This document shows positions 1 to 12,858 of a stretch of DNA of 64,000 nucleotides, one piece after another. Source of the stretch: Vigna angularis (taxonomy: Eukaryota; Streptophyta; Magnoliopsida; Fabales; Fabaceae); the NCBI RefSeq assembly GCF_016808095.1, contig NC_068976.1:20554371-20618370 (forward strand). Reading direction: 5' to 3'. The notes below the pieces were generated by a model. That model was not told where the DNA came from. It searched no databases and worked only from the letters and a program-made list of their open reading frames with translations. Position numbers and translations under genes: made by a program. Position 1 is the stretch's first letter. Each line of letters opens with the position of its first letter.

Positions 1-157
1 ATTTGCAATGAAAAACAACTGACAATCTTAAAAAATATATATAGTCATCTCTGAAGTCTGAACTGATTAAACCAATATTGGTTTATCATAGGCCAGGAGA
101 CCAAAAAAGGAAAAGGTCTTTTTCCAAACATCACAAGAAATAAGAGAATAGATATAC

Positions 158-1206
158 CTCAGAAAGAATTCCACCTCCACATCCAACATCAACAATTTTA
201 AGTCCTTCAAGAGGTTTAGCACTATAAGGGTCCTTCCTGACAAGGGAAAACTAATTATCATTAGAATAGAAGTCCGAAGAGACAAAATTAGAATACTAAC
301 CTATTAAGTAATAACTTTTTTCTTTCGTTTATCTTGTTGTTTCCTCTTTGGTATGTGTAAAAAACCAATTCAGTTAACACTTTTTTACTAACAATACCTC
401 ATTTCAGTCATCTTCTTACACGTCCTCGTGAGATCATATTTTATTCGGAGAATACTAAACCAAATCTCTACTATGTATGTGTGGCAAATGCTTAGTGCTA
501 CTATTGGATTAATAAGTTATAACAGCTACAAGAATGACACTGCTATAAGAATAATTCATGAAGTTAATAGATTACAAAAGTTGTTTGGAATCAATTAAAA
601 CATTGTACAGATCGTTAACTAAAGTAGCTTCAACAATAAACACCCCAAACCCAAAAAATGGACATAAAAAGAACTAAAAGAAAGAGGAGACTTACTTAAA
701 ATGACGACATAATGCAGAACGGATAAAAGCAAGTCTCGTAGGATTCATCAAATGCAATGGCTTAAAGGGACCTTCAGAATCCCACCTATAAGCATCAAGG
801 AAAGGGCAAAACATGTCATCCATATTCCCAAACTAACACACATACACAGAAAAATCATGCACGCGGTAGCAGCGACGTCAATATATATTAAACAAATTCA
901 CCCCTTGAAAAAAAAATTGTACAATTCAGTTTCGTGTTGTGTCTGTAGCCATAAATTCATTGAACAAATTCTCTCTTTCTGTTTGAAAGCTCACCAGGAA
1001 TCAGCAATTGCAGCGAACTTGGCGAGTTCATAATCCTTCAAGGACGAAGGAGGCGGAGATTGCTGATTAGGTTGCGGTTGAGGCATTGAAGAAGCAGCAT
1101 CGGAGAAAAACCTAGCAGCATTGAGGAGAGGTTGAAAACGGTGATGGAGAATGCGGTGGAGAGAGCTGCGAGTCGAGTTTCGGAGATGGTTAGCAGCCAT
1201 GGCCAT
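158..1206 (-). CDS. COQ3: COQ3, ubiquinone biosynthesis O-methyltransferase, mitochondrial (5' exons only)
   Basis: Three exons are visible on the minus strand: 1206-995, 785-696 and 236-158; the rest lies beyond the left edge. COQ3 is the SAM-dependent methyltransferase that performs the O-methylations of ubiquinone synthesis at the inner mitochondrial membrane. The first ~45 residues are rich in Arg, Ser, His and Leu with few acidic residues, as in a mitochondrial presequence. The family core follows: [12 protein letters not shown], then [21 protein letters not shown] in exon 2. Exon 3 carries SAM-binding motif [13 protein letters not shown]. Junctions join in frame: TG|G makes the second Trp of DSWWDSEG and AA|G makes Lys. 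The start could be 1206 (MAMAAN) or 1200 (MAAN); an upstream frame-shifted ATG at 1226 is ignored. The family assignment is firm from the joined exons. The missing 3' exons mean intactness cannot be judged. Confidence 0.9.
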
Positions 1207-2952
1207 TGCAATGATCCCGTGCTCAAAATCTTCCTCTCTTTCCTGAACCCTTCAGCTGGATAGATCCGCGGCTGTGGACTTGTCGGGGCTCCTGTTTTGA
1301 CCCGATTGTGAAAATCGGGTTACTGTTTTATTAATTTTTAAATTATTGACTTAATTAAATTTTTAGTCTCGTGATATAATGTGTTTTTGTAGTTCTTATT
1401 TTAGTTTTTTACTTAGTTTTCGACATTTAATTTTTTTGTTAAACTTAATGATAATATTATTACATTCAAATATTAAAACAGCTTCGCATTATACTAAAAA
1501 TTATAATTATTATCATTTTCTGTTTTTTTGAAAATTTTAGAAACATGTCTCGTTCCTTACTGTATATATATTCGTCAGAAAATGTTAAATATGCAATTAA
1601 GCAATATCACTCGAGAGATATTTTGACCAATAAATATAGTAGAGATAGAAAATCTTAAGTTTAAAATTTAAAAAAGATAAAAGTTAAAGAAAAGTAAAGG
1701 AAGCGATTTTTTTTTAATTTTAAAATAATAAAAATATTAATTTTTAAATTAATTTAAATGTATTCAGCTTACAATATATTTTAATAATATTTTTTTTTTA
1801 ACTTTCTCTTCATATAGAAGAGATTTGCAACCAAAGTAGAAATTTTTTACTTTTAAATAAAGTTAATTTTGAATACAAATAATAAACCTAAATAATACTA
1901 ATTTTTCATTTTTTTAATTAATTATTTTAATCCATCAACTCTATCATATTATTAATTTGATTTTTTCCATAAATTTTTACATCAAATTCTTTCATTTTTT
2001 ATTATTTTTTATTAATCCAAATAACTTCATTTTCATATTATTTTTCCCTCAAATCCATTATCTTGAATCTATCTTCAAATTCAAACAACTTTAATATAAT
2101 TTTTCTTTATTCAAGTGCATTAATATTTAAATGCTAAAGTGAACATATCCATGGTCTATGTTAAAAGTATATTTAAAATTTTTTAAGGTGAGCTCATAAA
2201 CTTTATTACTAATTTGGTAATCTATCCCATTGATTGTGAAAGCAGGTTTGAAACAAAAGGTACTAAAGGAACTGCTTTATCGATAATAAATACTCAAAAT
2301 AATTGCTGTTGTAACTGCATATAAAAAATCTCACAGTTATCTAAACTCGTATTTTCATGAATTCATTAACCATGAATCAGTCAGAAGCTTACTTTTTGAA
2401 GGTCCAGATCCAGCAAGTCTTTAATGTCATAAATAAATTTAATTAGAAAGTCAACTTCAAAAATATTAAAAATATCTTCTTAGAAAGTCAACTTTACCAC
2501 GCAAGCTGTTATGGATTACCTCAGAAATAGCTGTTCAAAGCAATCCTAAAAGATACGGTCAATGACTAATTTTTTAAAATATTAAAATCCAGGCTTAATT
2601 TCTCACTAATTATTACCTAAAATTATCTATGAATTAGTTACTATATATTTTTATTATTTTCTTTTTAAGGATAAACCTTGTGGAGATTACCTCAGAAAAC
2701 CGACGCTGTTTATTCCCACAGTCGCTTGCTGGAGTGTGTAGAAATGCAGTGACGTCAAGATTTGAATTACGAAGAATCCGATCCAATAGCAATCCTCTCT
2801 TCAAAAATATCAAAACCCGAATCAATCATATTTATTCACATTTCCTTTTTCATTCATATTCTCATTCTTATTCTTCTCGACTTTGAATCCAACACATTCA
2901 CACAGCACAATTACATTTTCTCTCTCTCTCTCCCAAAACCCTCGCCGCCGCA
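1207..2952. other. Divergent intergenic region between COQ3 and ILK5
   Basis: This stretch separates two genes transcribed away from each other, so it should hold both promoters. The middle (about 1330-2640) is very AT-rich with no coding signal. A short perfect inverted repeat, ACCCGATT-5-AATCGGGT, lies at 1300-1320. The string GATTACCTCAGAAA occurs twice, near 2515 and 2686. From about 2870 a CT-rich leader runs into the ILK5 start codon. No convincing TATA box was assigned. Confidence 0.6.
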
Positions 2953-5900
2953 ATGGAAACCAAGAAGCTTCAGCTTCGCTTCTCGCTCGGCCGGCAATCC
3001 TCCCTAGCGCCGGAGCGCGGCGGCGCGGGCGACCTGTCGGAGGCGCTGGATCCGACGGTTCGGTTGATGTATCTGGCCAACGAAGGAGACTTGGACGGGA
3101 TCGAGGAACTTCTGGACGCGGGGAGCGACGTCAATTTCACCGACATTGACGGCCGCACCGCGCTCCACGTCGCCGCCTGCCAGGGACGCACCGACGTTGT
3201 TGACTTGCTACTCCGACGAGGCGCTGAAGTTGATCCGCGAGACCGCTGGGGCAGCACCGTAATTTCACTTCCCTCCTCTTTTCGTTATTCTTACACTAGC
3301 TGTCACTGATTTTTGGATTGGATTGTTTAACAGCCTCTAGCTGATGCAATGTACTACAAAAACCACGACATCGTGAAGCTTTTGGAGAAACACGGTGCAA
3401 AACCTCCAGTTAGTCTCTTGTTTTCCTTTCCTTCTTGATATTAGATGAAAAATCGTTTGTTATTCGTCTTGAGAGTTTTAGTTGACACGTGCTTTTACTG
3501 GAAATATTATCTTCGGATAGACTTTTAAGATTTTATTGTAAAAGTGAAACATAGTTAACATGCATAGCCGGGTTGGTGATTGGATAACAATGTAAGAGTT
3601 TAAACTGCCTCAGCATGGATTTGGACACTTCCATGTGACATTCCTGTTCTGTGAAATCCGAATCTTTAATTAAAAAAACAAGAGCATATTGAGAGAATTT
3701 AAATTGTGAAATGTGGATATCGGGTTTTGACAGTGGAGATTTTCGTCGGAGAGAATATCAGTGAAAATCCCACTCTCTGAGGATTCATTCCTCGTCTGAT
3801 TATATTTAATTCAGCTCCAAGGGTCTTGCAGTCAAGCTTTTTCAAGAGAAATCATTTTATGCACTGGCATTGTATAACCTCCTAAATATTACTTGGTTGG
3901 CTTCTACTATAAATAAATACTTTAAAGGTTTATATTGATTTCTTATTGCTTAACAGCGTAAGTTTTACTATGCTGATAGTACACAGATGCTAAACTCCTT
4001 TCAGAATAGTTGGTTTATGACATTACATTGCAATTACAAACTTCTTTTTGTTTGTAGATAACTCCCATGCATGTGGAGAATGCTCGAGAAGTCCCAGAGT
4101 ATGAGATTGATCCTTCTGAACTCGATTTTACTAATAGTGTTTGCATAACAAAGGTGAGGTTTCAAATTTCCTTCTCTCTATAGTTAATAGTGTTTTGTAA
4201 CCGGATTTATCCTTCTGCCTTTTGATGTAATTTCGTAAGTCAATATACCTTGGCTGATTTTATGTTTCATAATTTATATTGAATATTTCAGGGAACTTTC
4301 CGGATTGCATTATGGCGTGGAACTCAGGTTGCTGTCAAGACACTTGGGGAGGAAGTGTTCGCTGATGATGATAAAGTGTGGGTTTGTCTACTCATTCACG
4401 TCAGTTGATTATTCAGTTATCACTTTTTAATCTCAGTTGTTTTTTATTTGTTGGTGTATGTTTATCAGAAAAGCATTTCATGATGAGCTTACATTGCTTG
4501 AGAAAATAAGGCATCCAAATGTAGTTCAGTTTTTGGGTGCTGTAACCCAAAGCACCCCAATGATTATCGTCACAGAATATCTACCCCAGGTTAGTTTTTG
4601 AAAAATTAATTTACTAGTTGACTACTGGTTATCTTATATATCAGTGAGCTGAATACGATGTGGTTAGAAATTTGTCATTTTAAAGTGACAACGTAGTTTC
4701 AATGGGGCTAGTCAAAATTCAATATTGTGTAGGAGTGCACAAATCATCAATAATAATTGAGAACTCAATGTGATAAACATTTACTCTGGGACTGATTAAT
4801 TGTTGATGTGCATGGGTTGTTTGCAGTGGCCAGACAGGATTTGTCCCTCTAAAGTAAGGAGATGTGTAAAATGTAAAAGTTATGCATTTTCTACCATATA
4901 TTAAAAGTCAATGTAATTCAAGTTGATGATGGATAGATTCTCACTTTTTTACTAATCTTCTCACTATAGAGAACTAAATCCAGACTGACAAATATGTTCC
5001 TGTTGTATCTAGAAGTAATAAATATCTATGCTGAAATAATTTAATGAAATGATAAAGGGTACCTGTTTTAACCCAGCATTGCTGTTGGTTTAGATTTTCG
5101 TTTCTCTTTATTTGAGGATTCCACTTCAGTTTAGTGAAACAGTGAAAAATACGAAGTGTATATATCTCCCATACTTATGTGCGTGCTGACCTGTATTTTT
5201 ACAAATGTAACATCTAACAATTTGGAATGAACTATCTTCTATTCAGGGGGATCTTCGTGCCTACATGAAGCGGAAAGGTGCATTAAAACCAGTAACAGCT
5301 GTAAAATTTGCACTTGATATTGCTAGGTTAGTTAAGAGCTTTTTTATCATGCATGCATCACTTGCTTTCAATTGGTTCTCAAGGAAACAAGCTCTCTTGA
5401 TTATTTTATTTTTGAAGAGTTGAATATTGCAAAATTTTCTCCTATATTAACAATTTGCATTTAAATAATACGTCTGTATTTTCAGGGGTATGAACTATTT
5501 GCACGAACATAAACCTGAAGCCATTATACACCGAGATCTTGAGCCTTCGTATGTTTTACACACTCCTACCCTGTCTAGTTGATTTTATCATTCTTCCTCC
5601 ACGTGTGTGAAGTGTCATGGATTTTTCAGTTGAAACATGCATTTTTCATTCATTCTTTGAATGGTTGAAACTGTTTAAAGTTTCTTCATTGTACTTGAGT
5701 AAGACAACAGAAATATTTTGCGGGATGATTCTGGGCATCTGAAAGTTGCAGACTTTGGAGTTAGCAAGTTGCTTAAAGTCGCTAAAACAGTCAAGGAAGA
5801 CAAACCCGTGACAAGCCTGGATACATCATGTAGGTTTTGTTCTACAGTACAGAGCCTTGTAATATTTATCGTTAATCATGTTCTGCATAAAAGCAATATT

Positions 5901-8278
5901 GCAAACTTATATTTCATAAGGGTTGTAATGTGCAATACGTTGCATACGCTATAAGGAAAAATAAAAAAGAAATGCTGTCTACTAAGTGACTAATAAAGAC
6001 CTGGGGCTCAATTTTACTAATTTGAATTTATTAATTAATTTTTTAAGTATTGCCATCTTTTTATATTTATAAGTCAATTCGTTTTTATCCTATTCTGAGT
6101 GGTTCTGTAACAGGGCGATACGTTGCACCAGAAGTCTATAGAAATGAGGAATACGACACAAAAGTGGATGTGTTTTCTTTTGCTCTGATATTACAGGAGG
6201 TAAAATCATTACTGCTTACCTTTGGATGCAGTTTTTTTTTTCTTTTTTCATATTTTAGAGATTTTTATTGACTTTTAAGTTAATTATTTACCCTTATTAT
6301 GCGAATAGTTGTCTCCTCTCTTGTCTTGAAACAAGACTTTTAAACCCTGAAATTGCAAATTAATCAATACATATAAAACCTGTTTGATGAATTAATGCTT
6401 GATGAATAATGTTGTGGTAATTGACCAAATAATACATGTTAATTCAATACTCTCTGTCCTTGGTGGTGATTCCTTTTCATATCAGCACCTAAAACTTTTA
6501 GAACGCTGATAATTGATTTTGCTTTCTGAAAGCAGGAAGTCAGAACAGGAATTTACTGTATGTTTTCGATTGCTTTTTATGTTGTTTTATTTTTTGAGCA
6601 TTTAAAAGCATTTATTGTTACGGAATCCTCTACATATCGTCATATCCTTTACGTATATAATTCTGTTATTTCCTTTAGTAAAAAAAAAGTCAAGTCCTAG
6701 AAAATAATGCTTTTAGAGGTGTATCATTTTGCTGTTGTGCATCCTTTGTTGCTTTCATCATTCAAATTCCTTCAGTGTTATTACAGCATATTGAATTTTA
6801 AAATAGTTGGTGGTATATTTTACGCATAAGACCTCTTCCGCTTATCAAGTATACTATAGGATTTTTTTATCAATGTATACTATGGGATGAGTCTATGGAC
6901 AGGTCAAGCACTCGTGACTCTTGAGCTCTGCCTACTTGGCACTCATATCTTCCTCGAGATATGTATATAATACATAACCGTTATATGCAAAATTGCATAT
7001 TTTAAGGTTGATCTAACGGACAAGTTCTAGGGATTTGAGCTATCCACAATTGGCAGGTCGAAATATAAAAATTTATGTATATGTTTATATATTCATGATC
7101 ATCTTGGTACGATGCCATGCATGTCTAATAGTTTGCTGTGGTACCAATATGCTTGGTTCTTGTACTTTTTATGTGAATGCTAAATGTTCATTTTCTCCAA
7201 CTGTTTTGCTGATAAACTTAGTTATTTTATTTGTGGATCATGGGCAATTTGTAATCTAGAATATTAATGACAACGAACAGTGGATTGTTTTGTAGAGATG
7301 CCCAGCAAAATACTGACGGAACTTGTATGGTTTTCTGTTCCTGTAGATGATTGAAGGTTGTCCACCGTTCTATGAAAAACCAGAAAACGAAGTTCCTAAA
7401 GCGTATGTTGAAAATGAGCGCCCACCATTTAGAGCGTTGCCAAAGCTTTATGCTTATGGACTAAAAGCGTGAGGATTTTAAATAAATTTTATTGGCAGTA
7501 GATTTGAAAGTTTTGTAGGAGGATAGAAGAATAAGTTTTTTACATTCAGGAAATCTGATTTGTCCATAGGTTAATTGAGGAATGCTGGGATGAAAAACCA
7601 CAGAGAAGGCCAACATTTAGGCAAGTAATTAGGAGATTGGAAGACATCAACGGCCATCTTGTACAAAAGAGGCGCTGGAAGGTACCCCTTTTTTGTGCAT
7701 ACATTTATTTGGTCAACTTTAGACCTAGTTGTGATAGTGTAATTTTGACATAATAGTAATTTGTGACACCAAACTAGATTACGAATTTTAAAGTAAATTT
7801 AGATGGTTTTTCTTTTTTAATTTTTGTTGATTGAAAAAGAGTAGTGCAAGAGCTTTATAGCTCTATGCCACGTCCATCTTCATTCATGAGTTAATTTCAC
7901 AATAATTCAAAAGATGACTAATAGTATTCGGCTGCTCTGTTCCTTTTTCCATCCTAAGGGATATCCATTCTGGAGAATTTAATTTTGGTCCATAATCTTT
8001 GGAGTTGGTTTCCATCGTATGATTCCAATAGTCCACGGTCTCTGACTATTTTTTACCCATCTCACTAGTGGAATACCCTCATCAAAAGTGAGGATATTGT
8101 TCGATATCGTTATTTAACACGATAACTCTGTCATTCTTTATTTTCAGAGGTTTGATATATTTTTTTTTGTTCTGATACACAGACTGGAGGTTCTGGATGC
8201 ATCCAGCACCTGGAGGCCCTATTTAGGGGTAATCGCACAAGTCCAAGTAGCCGATCGTCTCGCTCCACGGCCAGATAA
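2953..8278 (+). CDS. ILK5: Ankyrin-repeat integrin-linked-type protein kinase, ILK5 orthologue
   Basis: Twelve exons: 2953-3258, 3334-3408, 4058-4153, 4292-4377, 4469-4589, 5247-5326, 5486-5548, 5711-5829, 6114-6199, 7347-7468, 7570-7681, 8183-8278. They give 453 residues. The N-terminus FSLGRQSSLAPE is typical of plant ILKs. Ankyrin repeats span about residues 36-125 (DGRTALHVAACQG, DRWGSTPLADA). The Raf-like (group C MAPKKK) kinase domain follows: VAVK lysine K175, helix-C E194, HRDLEP 270-275, DFG 290-292, APEV, and DVFSFALILQEM. The glycine-rich loop is degenerate (ITKGTFRIALW) and the HRD-loop lysine is Glu; Arabidopsis ILK5 shares these as I recall it. Known ILKs act in stress, immune and ion-transport signalling. 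The exon 8/9 junction is the least certain: donor gtaggt gives SWRYVAPEV. The context GCCGCAATGG supports the start. Confidence 0.92.
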
Positions 8279-8411
8279 ATATTTCCTATCGAGAACCAAC
8301 AATTATTTTGATCAGTTTCAAGAAAAAAAAAGTTGATTGTATCGTCTTATATACTTGCATTGCATGTCATATATAACCTTCTGTAAATAACTTGCGCTCG
8401 ACGTTCGGTTG

Positions 8412-8417
8412 AATAAA
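8412..8417 (+). terminator. Candidate poly(A) signal AATAAA downstream of ILK5
   Basis: AATAAA lies 134 bases after the ILK5 stop in a T-rich stretch, a usual distance for a plant 3' UTR. It is a motif match only. Confidence 0.35.
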
Positions 8418-8956
8418 AATGAAGAATGTGACATATATCCTTGTGTAAATTTGTCCGAAGTTATTCTTTCTACCTTATAAAGAACAATCTTCTTTTCCAA
8501 GTTTTATCTTTAATGTTATTTTAATTTTATGCCTTTTTTTAAGATTTTTTTCTCTCGAAAAGAAGCTTCTATCATATCGTTGCTTGTATTCTGATGTGTG
8601 GGCCTCAACAGAATTGAGAACCTGTCAGAACCGGAGGACAATTTTTGAACCGATTCTTGTGTCATCTTCTTATTAACATGTTTGTAGAGCCTGGTCTATC
8701 GTTCATCTATTTTGAAATTGTGTGGATACGAAGATTTTTGCTGCAAAATTCGAACGAGGAGTACTGTCTTTGTAGTACCTTCGTGGCAATACTTTTGCTT
8801 CTAAGTTTCTTCCTCAGTAATGATACTGCCTCAAATGATACTGAACGATGTTGACGGATACAAACTACCAATGCCATGTGTACGACTCTGCCTAGTGTTT
8901 AGTTGAGTAACGTCTTTGTGTTTGTCTTTTTTGGTGAATAAAAAAGGTGAAATAAT

Positions 8957-9313
8957 TTAAGGAATAACAAACGGAGGGTCATTATATGAGACATATATAA
9001 TCAAACTTTGTTGTCTTATTGTTTGGGAATTACCATCTTTTATTTCTTTTTTATAGTTTTTAACAATGTGTGTTGCATATATTCTTTCCAATATAATTTG
9101 AAGTAGTGTGGGAAGCGGTTGAACCTGTAAAGCGGGATCTGCTTTTGCAATGTTTTGGGCACATTGTCGCATAGTTTGACCTATCTGATGTCTGTGTTGG
9201 TGCAGTTCAGTGCCATTCTGTGGTGGTGTATACTGCAACACTGCTAACAAGTCTACAATCACTATGGACACAAACATGCAATCCATATATGACACTAGTT
9301 TGGCCGTTGCCAC
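8957..9313 (-). CDS. Unrecognised 118-codon open frame
   Basis: An uninterrupted minus-strand frame in the intergenic space after ILK5. I do not recognise the product. It starts MATAKLVSYMDCMFVSIVIV, a hydrophobic stretch that could be a signal anchor. A polar Gln/His-rich middle follows (TELHQHRHQIGQTMRQ), then a mixed tail. Composition in the middle is less AT-biased than the surroundings. No promoter, splice or family support is visible, so it may be chance or a fragment of an unknown repeat. Confidence 0.2.
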   Translation of the reverse strand: MATAKLVSYMDCMFVSIVIVDLLAVLQYTPPQNGTELHQHRHQIGQTMRQCAQNIAKADPALQVQPLPTLLQIILERIYATHIVKNYKKEIKDGNSQTIRQQSLIIYVSYNDPPFVIP

Positions 9314-9939
9314 TGCCTATTTTTCTTCAGATTTTAAACTTTTTTTTCTTAACAAAAATGAACCAAATTGTGGATGCAGCTTAAAGGAAAAGTTTTTCGA
9401 TATGCACTCAAAGGCAAAAGAAAAAAGTGTTATTTTGATAATATAAGATCAGCTTCAAGAAGAAAAATAAATAATGTAAAAAGCTGAAAGTAATAAAAAA
9501 TTTGAGTCTTTAAAGGTATAAAAATGTCAAATATTTGTCAAAAGACAAGCCTTAAAGAAAGAGTACAAAATATCCAATACTTTCTAAAATTGATGTTTCT
9601 GTTTTATAAGAAATATTAACAAAGCACTCTTTGCCATACTATTTTAAATTATTATTGTGTACTGATTTTTATTTGAATTTGAAAGACACTGGTACTATTA
9701 TTTAGGTGGCAGAATTTGATTTCATTTTATTTATTTGGACAAATTATATTAATTATGTTCGTTTAAAAATAATAAATTCAAATTGTTTTTGAATTTAGAT
9801 ATTGTTAGAATTAGTGATTATATTTGATACGATAATTTTCTATAATGAATCTTTAAATACAAAATTGTGTGGTACTAAGTGCAAAATTTACTTTACAAAT
9901 CTTGTTTGTGTTAAATATGTTAAAAGTAAACAGACATAA

Positions 9940-11577
9940 ACAACAAGATCATGGGCTATAAATTCTTTGATCCCAAATTAAATATATATATTTTTTGAGT
10001 TAGAAACAATCATATTCTTTGAGGATATTGAGTTTGGAGAGAAGAATAAGGTTAAAGAAAGAATCAGTAAAAATTTCAAATTTGATTCTTACAGTTGCTT
10101 ATGATGAAGAAAGTTTAGAACCTCTAACAAGTTTAGAATCTCTACAAAAACAAACTCAAGATACTCAAAAACCTGTGCTTCATGATAATATAAGTTCATG
10201 CAAGATAATAAGGTTTGTGAACTTGTTTTATTACCAAAAGATGTGAAATCCATTAATAGTAAGTGAATAGTTAAGACCAAGAGAGATTCTAAAGGTGATG
10301 TGGAGAAGTATAAGGTTTTTCTTATGGCGAAGAACTATACCAAAAGGAAGTGATTTTTTTTAGAGAGACTTTCTTTCTAGTTTCATTGAAAGACTCTTTT
10401 AGAACAATCATTATTCATGTTGTACATTTTGTTTTGGAGCTTCATCAAATAGATGTCAAGATATTAAGACAATGTTTCTCAATGACAACATTGACAAGAT
10501 TATTTATATGGTATAATCAGAAAACTTTGTATTAGGAAACCCAAAGAATATGGTTTGCAAATTGAAAAAATCTATTTATAGGCTAAAACAAACATATCGT
10601 TAATCGTACCAGAGATTTCATTAAGTGATTTTCTTATTTGGTTTCGAGACGAATGTTGTTGATTATGTGTATCACAAATTCAGTGGGAGCAATAATTTTT
10701 TCCTAATCTAGTATGTTGGTGACATACTTCAAGGATTTGACATGAATGATGGTAAATAAAAGATTCTTTAGTTGCTAAGAGAAACAAATTCAATCTCAAT
10801 CAATGCCCAAAAAACAAATTTGAAAATTTAGGAAATGCATAAGATTTCCTACGCATACAACAGTAGGGAGTTTGATGTATGGCCAAATATGTATGAATTT
10901 GGATATAACATACATAGTTGAAGTATTAGACAAATATTTAAGCAATACATGTATGAATCATTGCAAAGTAGCCAAAGACTTATGAGGTATTTTAGGAGAA
11001 CAAGGATTTATAAGCTCACATATAAAAGGTCAAATAAGTAAGAGATCATTGGGTATTCTAGCTTAATTTTGCATGATGCCAAGATAGTTTAAGATCCACT
11101 TCAAGTTACATTTTCATGCTAGCTGGTGGTGCTTGGTCCAATACGAAACAAACCCTTACGACTTTAACCAATATGATTGCATAATTTGTAACATGTTATA
11201 AGACATCAAATCAAGGAATATGATTTAATTTTTTATCACTCGACTACACATTGTGGAAGAAATAGAAAGATCACTTAAGTTATATTATGACAACAAATAA
11301 GCCAAATTATATTCTAACAACAATAGAAGCCTAAGCAAGTCAAACCCATTAACATAAAGTTCTTGATTGTTAAAGAAAGGATATAAAGTGAATGGATTTC
11401 TAAGGAACACCTTGGGACAAACTCCATGATGGCAAATCCTCTTACTAAGACTTTTACACCCAAGGTCTTTCACGAGCTTATTGCTCATATGAGTGTTTTA
11501 CATTTTGAGGAATCTTTGGTTTAGTGGGAGTTTGTTAAACTGGATTTTGGTCGCACAAATTCAGAACAAACTAAGTT
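9940..11577 (+). mobile_element. Decayed Ty1/copia retrotransposon, end of integrase to RNase H
   Basis: Many stops and shifts break the frame, but the copia order is readable on the plus strand. GYKFFDPK and FFEDIEFG (end of integrase region) lie near 9954 and 10015. KTKRDSKGDVEKYK (RT start) is near 10265. ELHQIDVK follows near 10437, then VYHKFSGS near 10665. YVGDIL at 10712-10729 stands where active RTs have YVDDIL, so a catalytic Asp is lost. TVGSLMYG (10862) and the RNase H/C-terminal part with YYDNK (11283) come next. The purine tract AGTGGGAGTTTG at 11523-11534 looks like a polypurine tract, and TGTTAAAC right after it could be the 3' LTR start. The LTR is then interrupted at about 11577. 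This is a dead relic; no complete 5' LTR was identified. Confidence 0.85.
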
Positions 11578-12099
11578 TCCCCATTAATGAAGTATAGGAA
11601 CAACCTAGGTATCAATCCTTGGACTCGGTATAATTAAGCTCAAAGTGTAAAGTTAATTCTTGCTTTTATTTTCTATTTACTAACTACTAAACAGGTGGGA
11701 AAAATGAAATTTAATTGAAAGAATGAAACCAACAGTAAATAATTACAAAATTTAAGTTGAACTAAAGAAAATAAAACTCTAATATGAAACCTAAACTAGA
11801 CTAAGAAACTAATGTAAAAGAAAGAACCTAAACTACTGAACATTTAAAATGAGTAATTAATATCCAACTAATTAGAACAATATATCCTAAACTAAACATC
11901 AATTCAGAATCAACAATGTAAGATGAAGAACCTAATATGTACATCTAATCATACTCTAAACAAAATTAATCCAAAACAACATTAGAAAGCAACTAATCAA
12001 TAACTGAATTCTAATTAATCAAAAGCAAGATAACAATCTTAAAACATAATTGATTTCATAGGTGAATGTACATTGGAGCGAATAAAAGAGTGCTTAGAG

Positions 12100-12510
12100 T
12101 TCTCAGGAAGACATCCTGTGAAGTTGAATCCCAATACAAGGTATTATAGGTCATATTTCAGAACTTAATTTGACTCTTTCCACTAATTTGTCCAACCAAT
12201 GTTCATTTAAATGTGCAAATGATTGAGGATAAAGTTTCAATTATACTCAGAAAGACATTCTGACTAAAGTAAGCCCATCATAGGGTCTTATAATTCATAT
12301 TTCAGAACTTACAATGATAATTTTCACTCATTCTCAATCAATGCAAATCTAAATCTAATATACACTAAAAAGAAAAGAATAGAAACATAAATCTGGATGA
12401 ATTTTTATGCATTGAACTCATCTCTGACTCGAGAAGACATCTCGAAAATGTACGCCCACCTCGAGGTCGTATAATTCTCAAAGGAATCATAGAAATGCAG
12501 ACTTACAGAG
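12100..12510 (-). repeat. Three diverged ~80-bp repeats, each with a hairpin with a constant AGACA loop
   Basis: Copies start at about 12100, 12243 and 12421. On the plus strand each holds stem-AGACA-stem: CAGGA/TCCTG (12104-12118), TCAGAA/TTCTGA (12247-12263), TCGAGA/TCTCGA (12429-12445). A shared second block follows, CCCA-N5-RGGT-N2-TATA. The first two copies also share CATATTTCAGAACTTA. They lie 350-750 bases downstream of the LTR TATA box, in what would be the element's RNA leader. Confidence 0.7.
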
Positions 12511-12850
12511 TCCAAATGAATTTTCAATGAAAAACAAGAAACACAATCACATAATCACACAAGAACGCATAAACATTGCAAAGAAAATCAAACTCAGAAT
12601 CACAAAGCTCAAAACAAAAACACATAATGAAAAACAACTTTTATTAACAAGAAATTAAAAGTACAAGGGAAGGTACCGAACAAAACACGCAATTGAAGCC
12701 ACCATGGGCTGTCACCACCATGAGTGTGCGCTCCAAAAGCAAGAAAAACGAAAACCTACTCTATAGAAAGCTTGTAAAAAAAACCTAACTCTAGAGAGTG
12801 TAAAAATGTAGCGTCTGGAAGTGTGTCTATGTTACATGGTGGAAACCCCT

Positions 12851-12858
12851 TTATATAG
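12851..12858 (-). promoter_or_regulatory. TATA box of the gypsy-like LTR
   Basis: The minus strand reads CCCTATATAAAGGGG here, followed by ACACTTCC and ACTCTCTAGAG-type sequence. This is the usual layout of a plant LTR promoter and transcript start. Confidence 0.55.

Larger units (their letters stand above)
8279..9939. other. ILK5 3' region and intergenic DNA
   Basis: Apart from the poly(A) candidate and the open frame at 8957-9313, I see only AT-rich sequence here. The right half may include decayed 5' parts of the adjoining copia element, but I could not match it to coding homology. Confidence 0.4.

Noticed and set aside
2680..2886. 68-codon frame upstream of ILK5
   Set aside because: It lies in the 5' flank or leader and lacks any family match. 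At most it is an upstream ORF.
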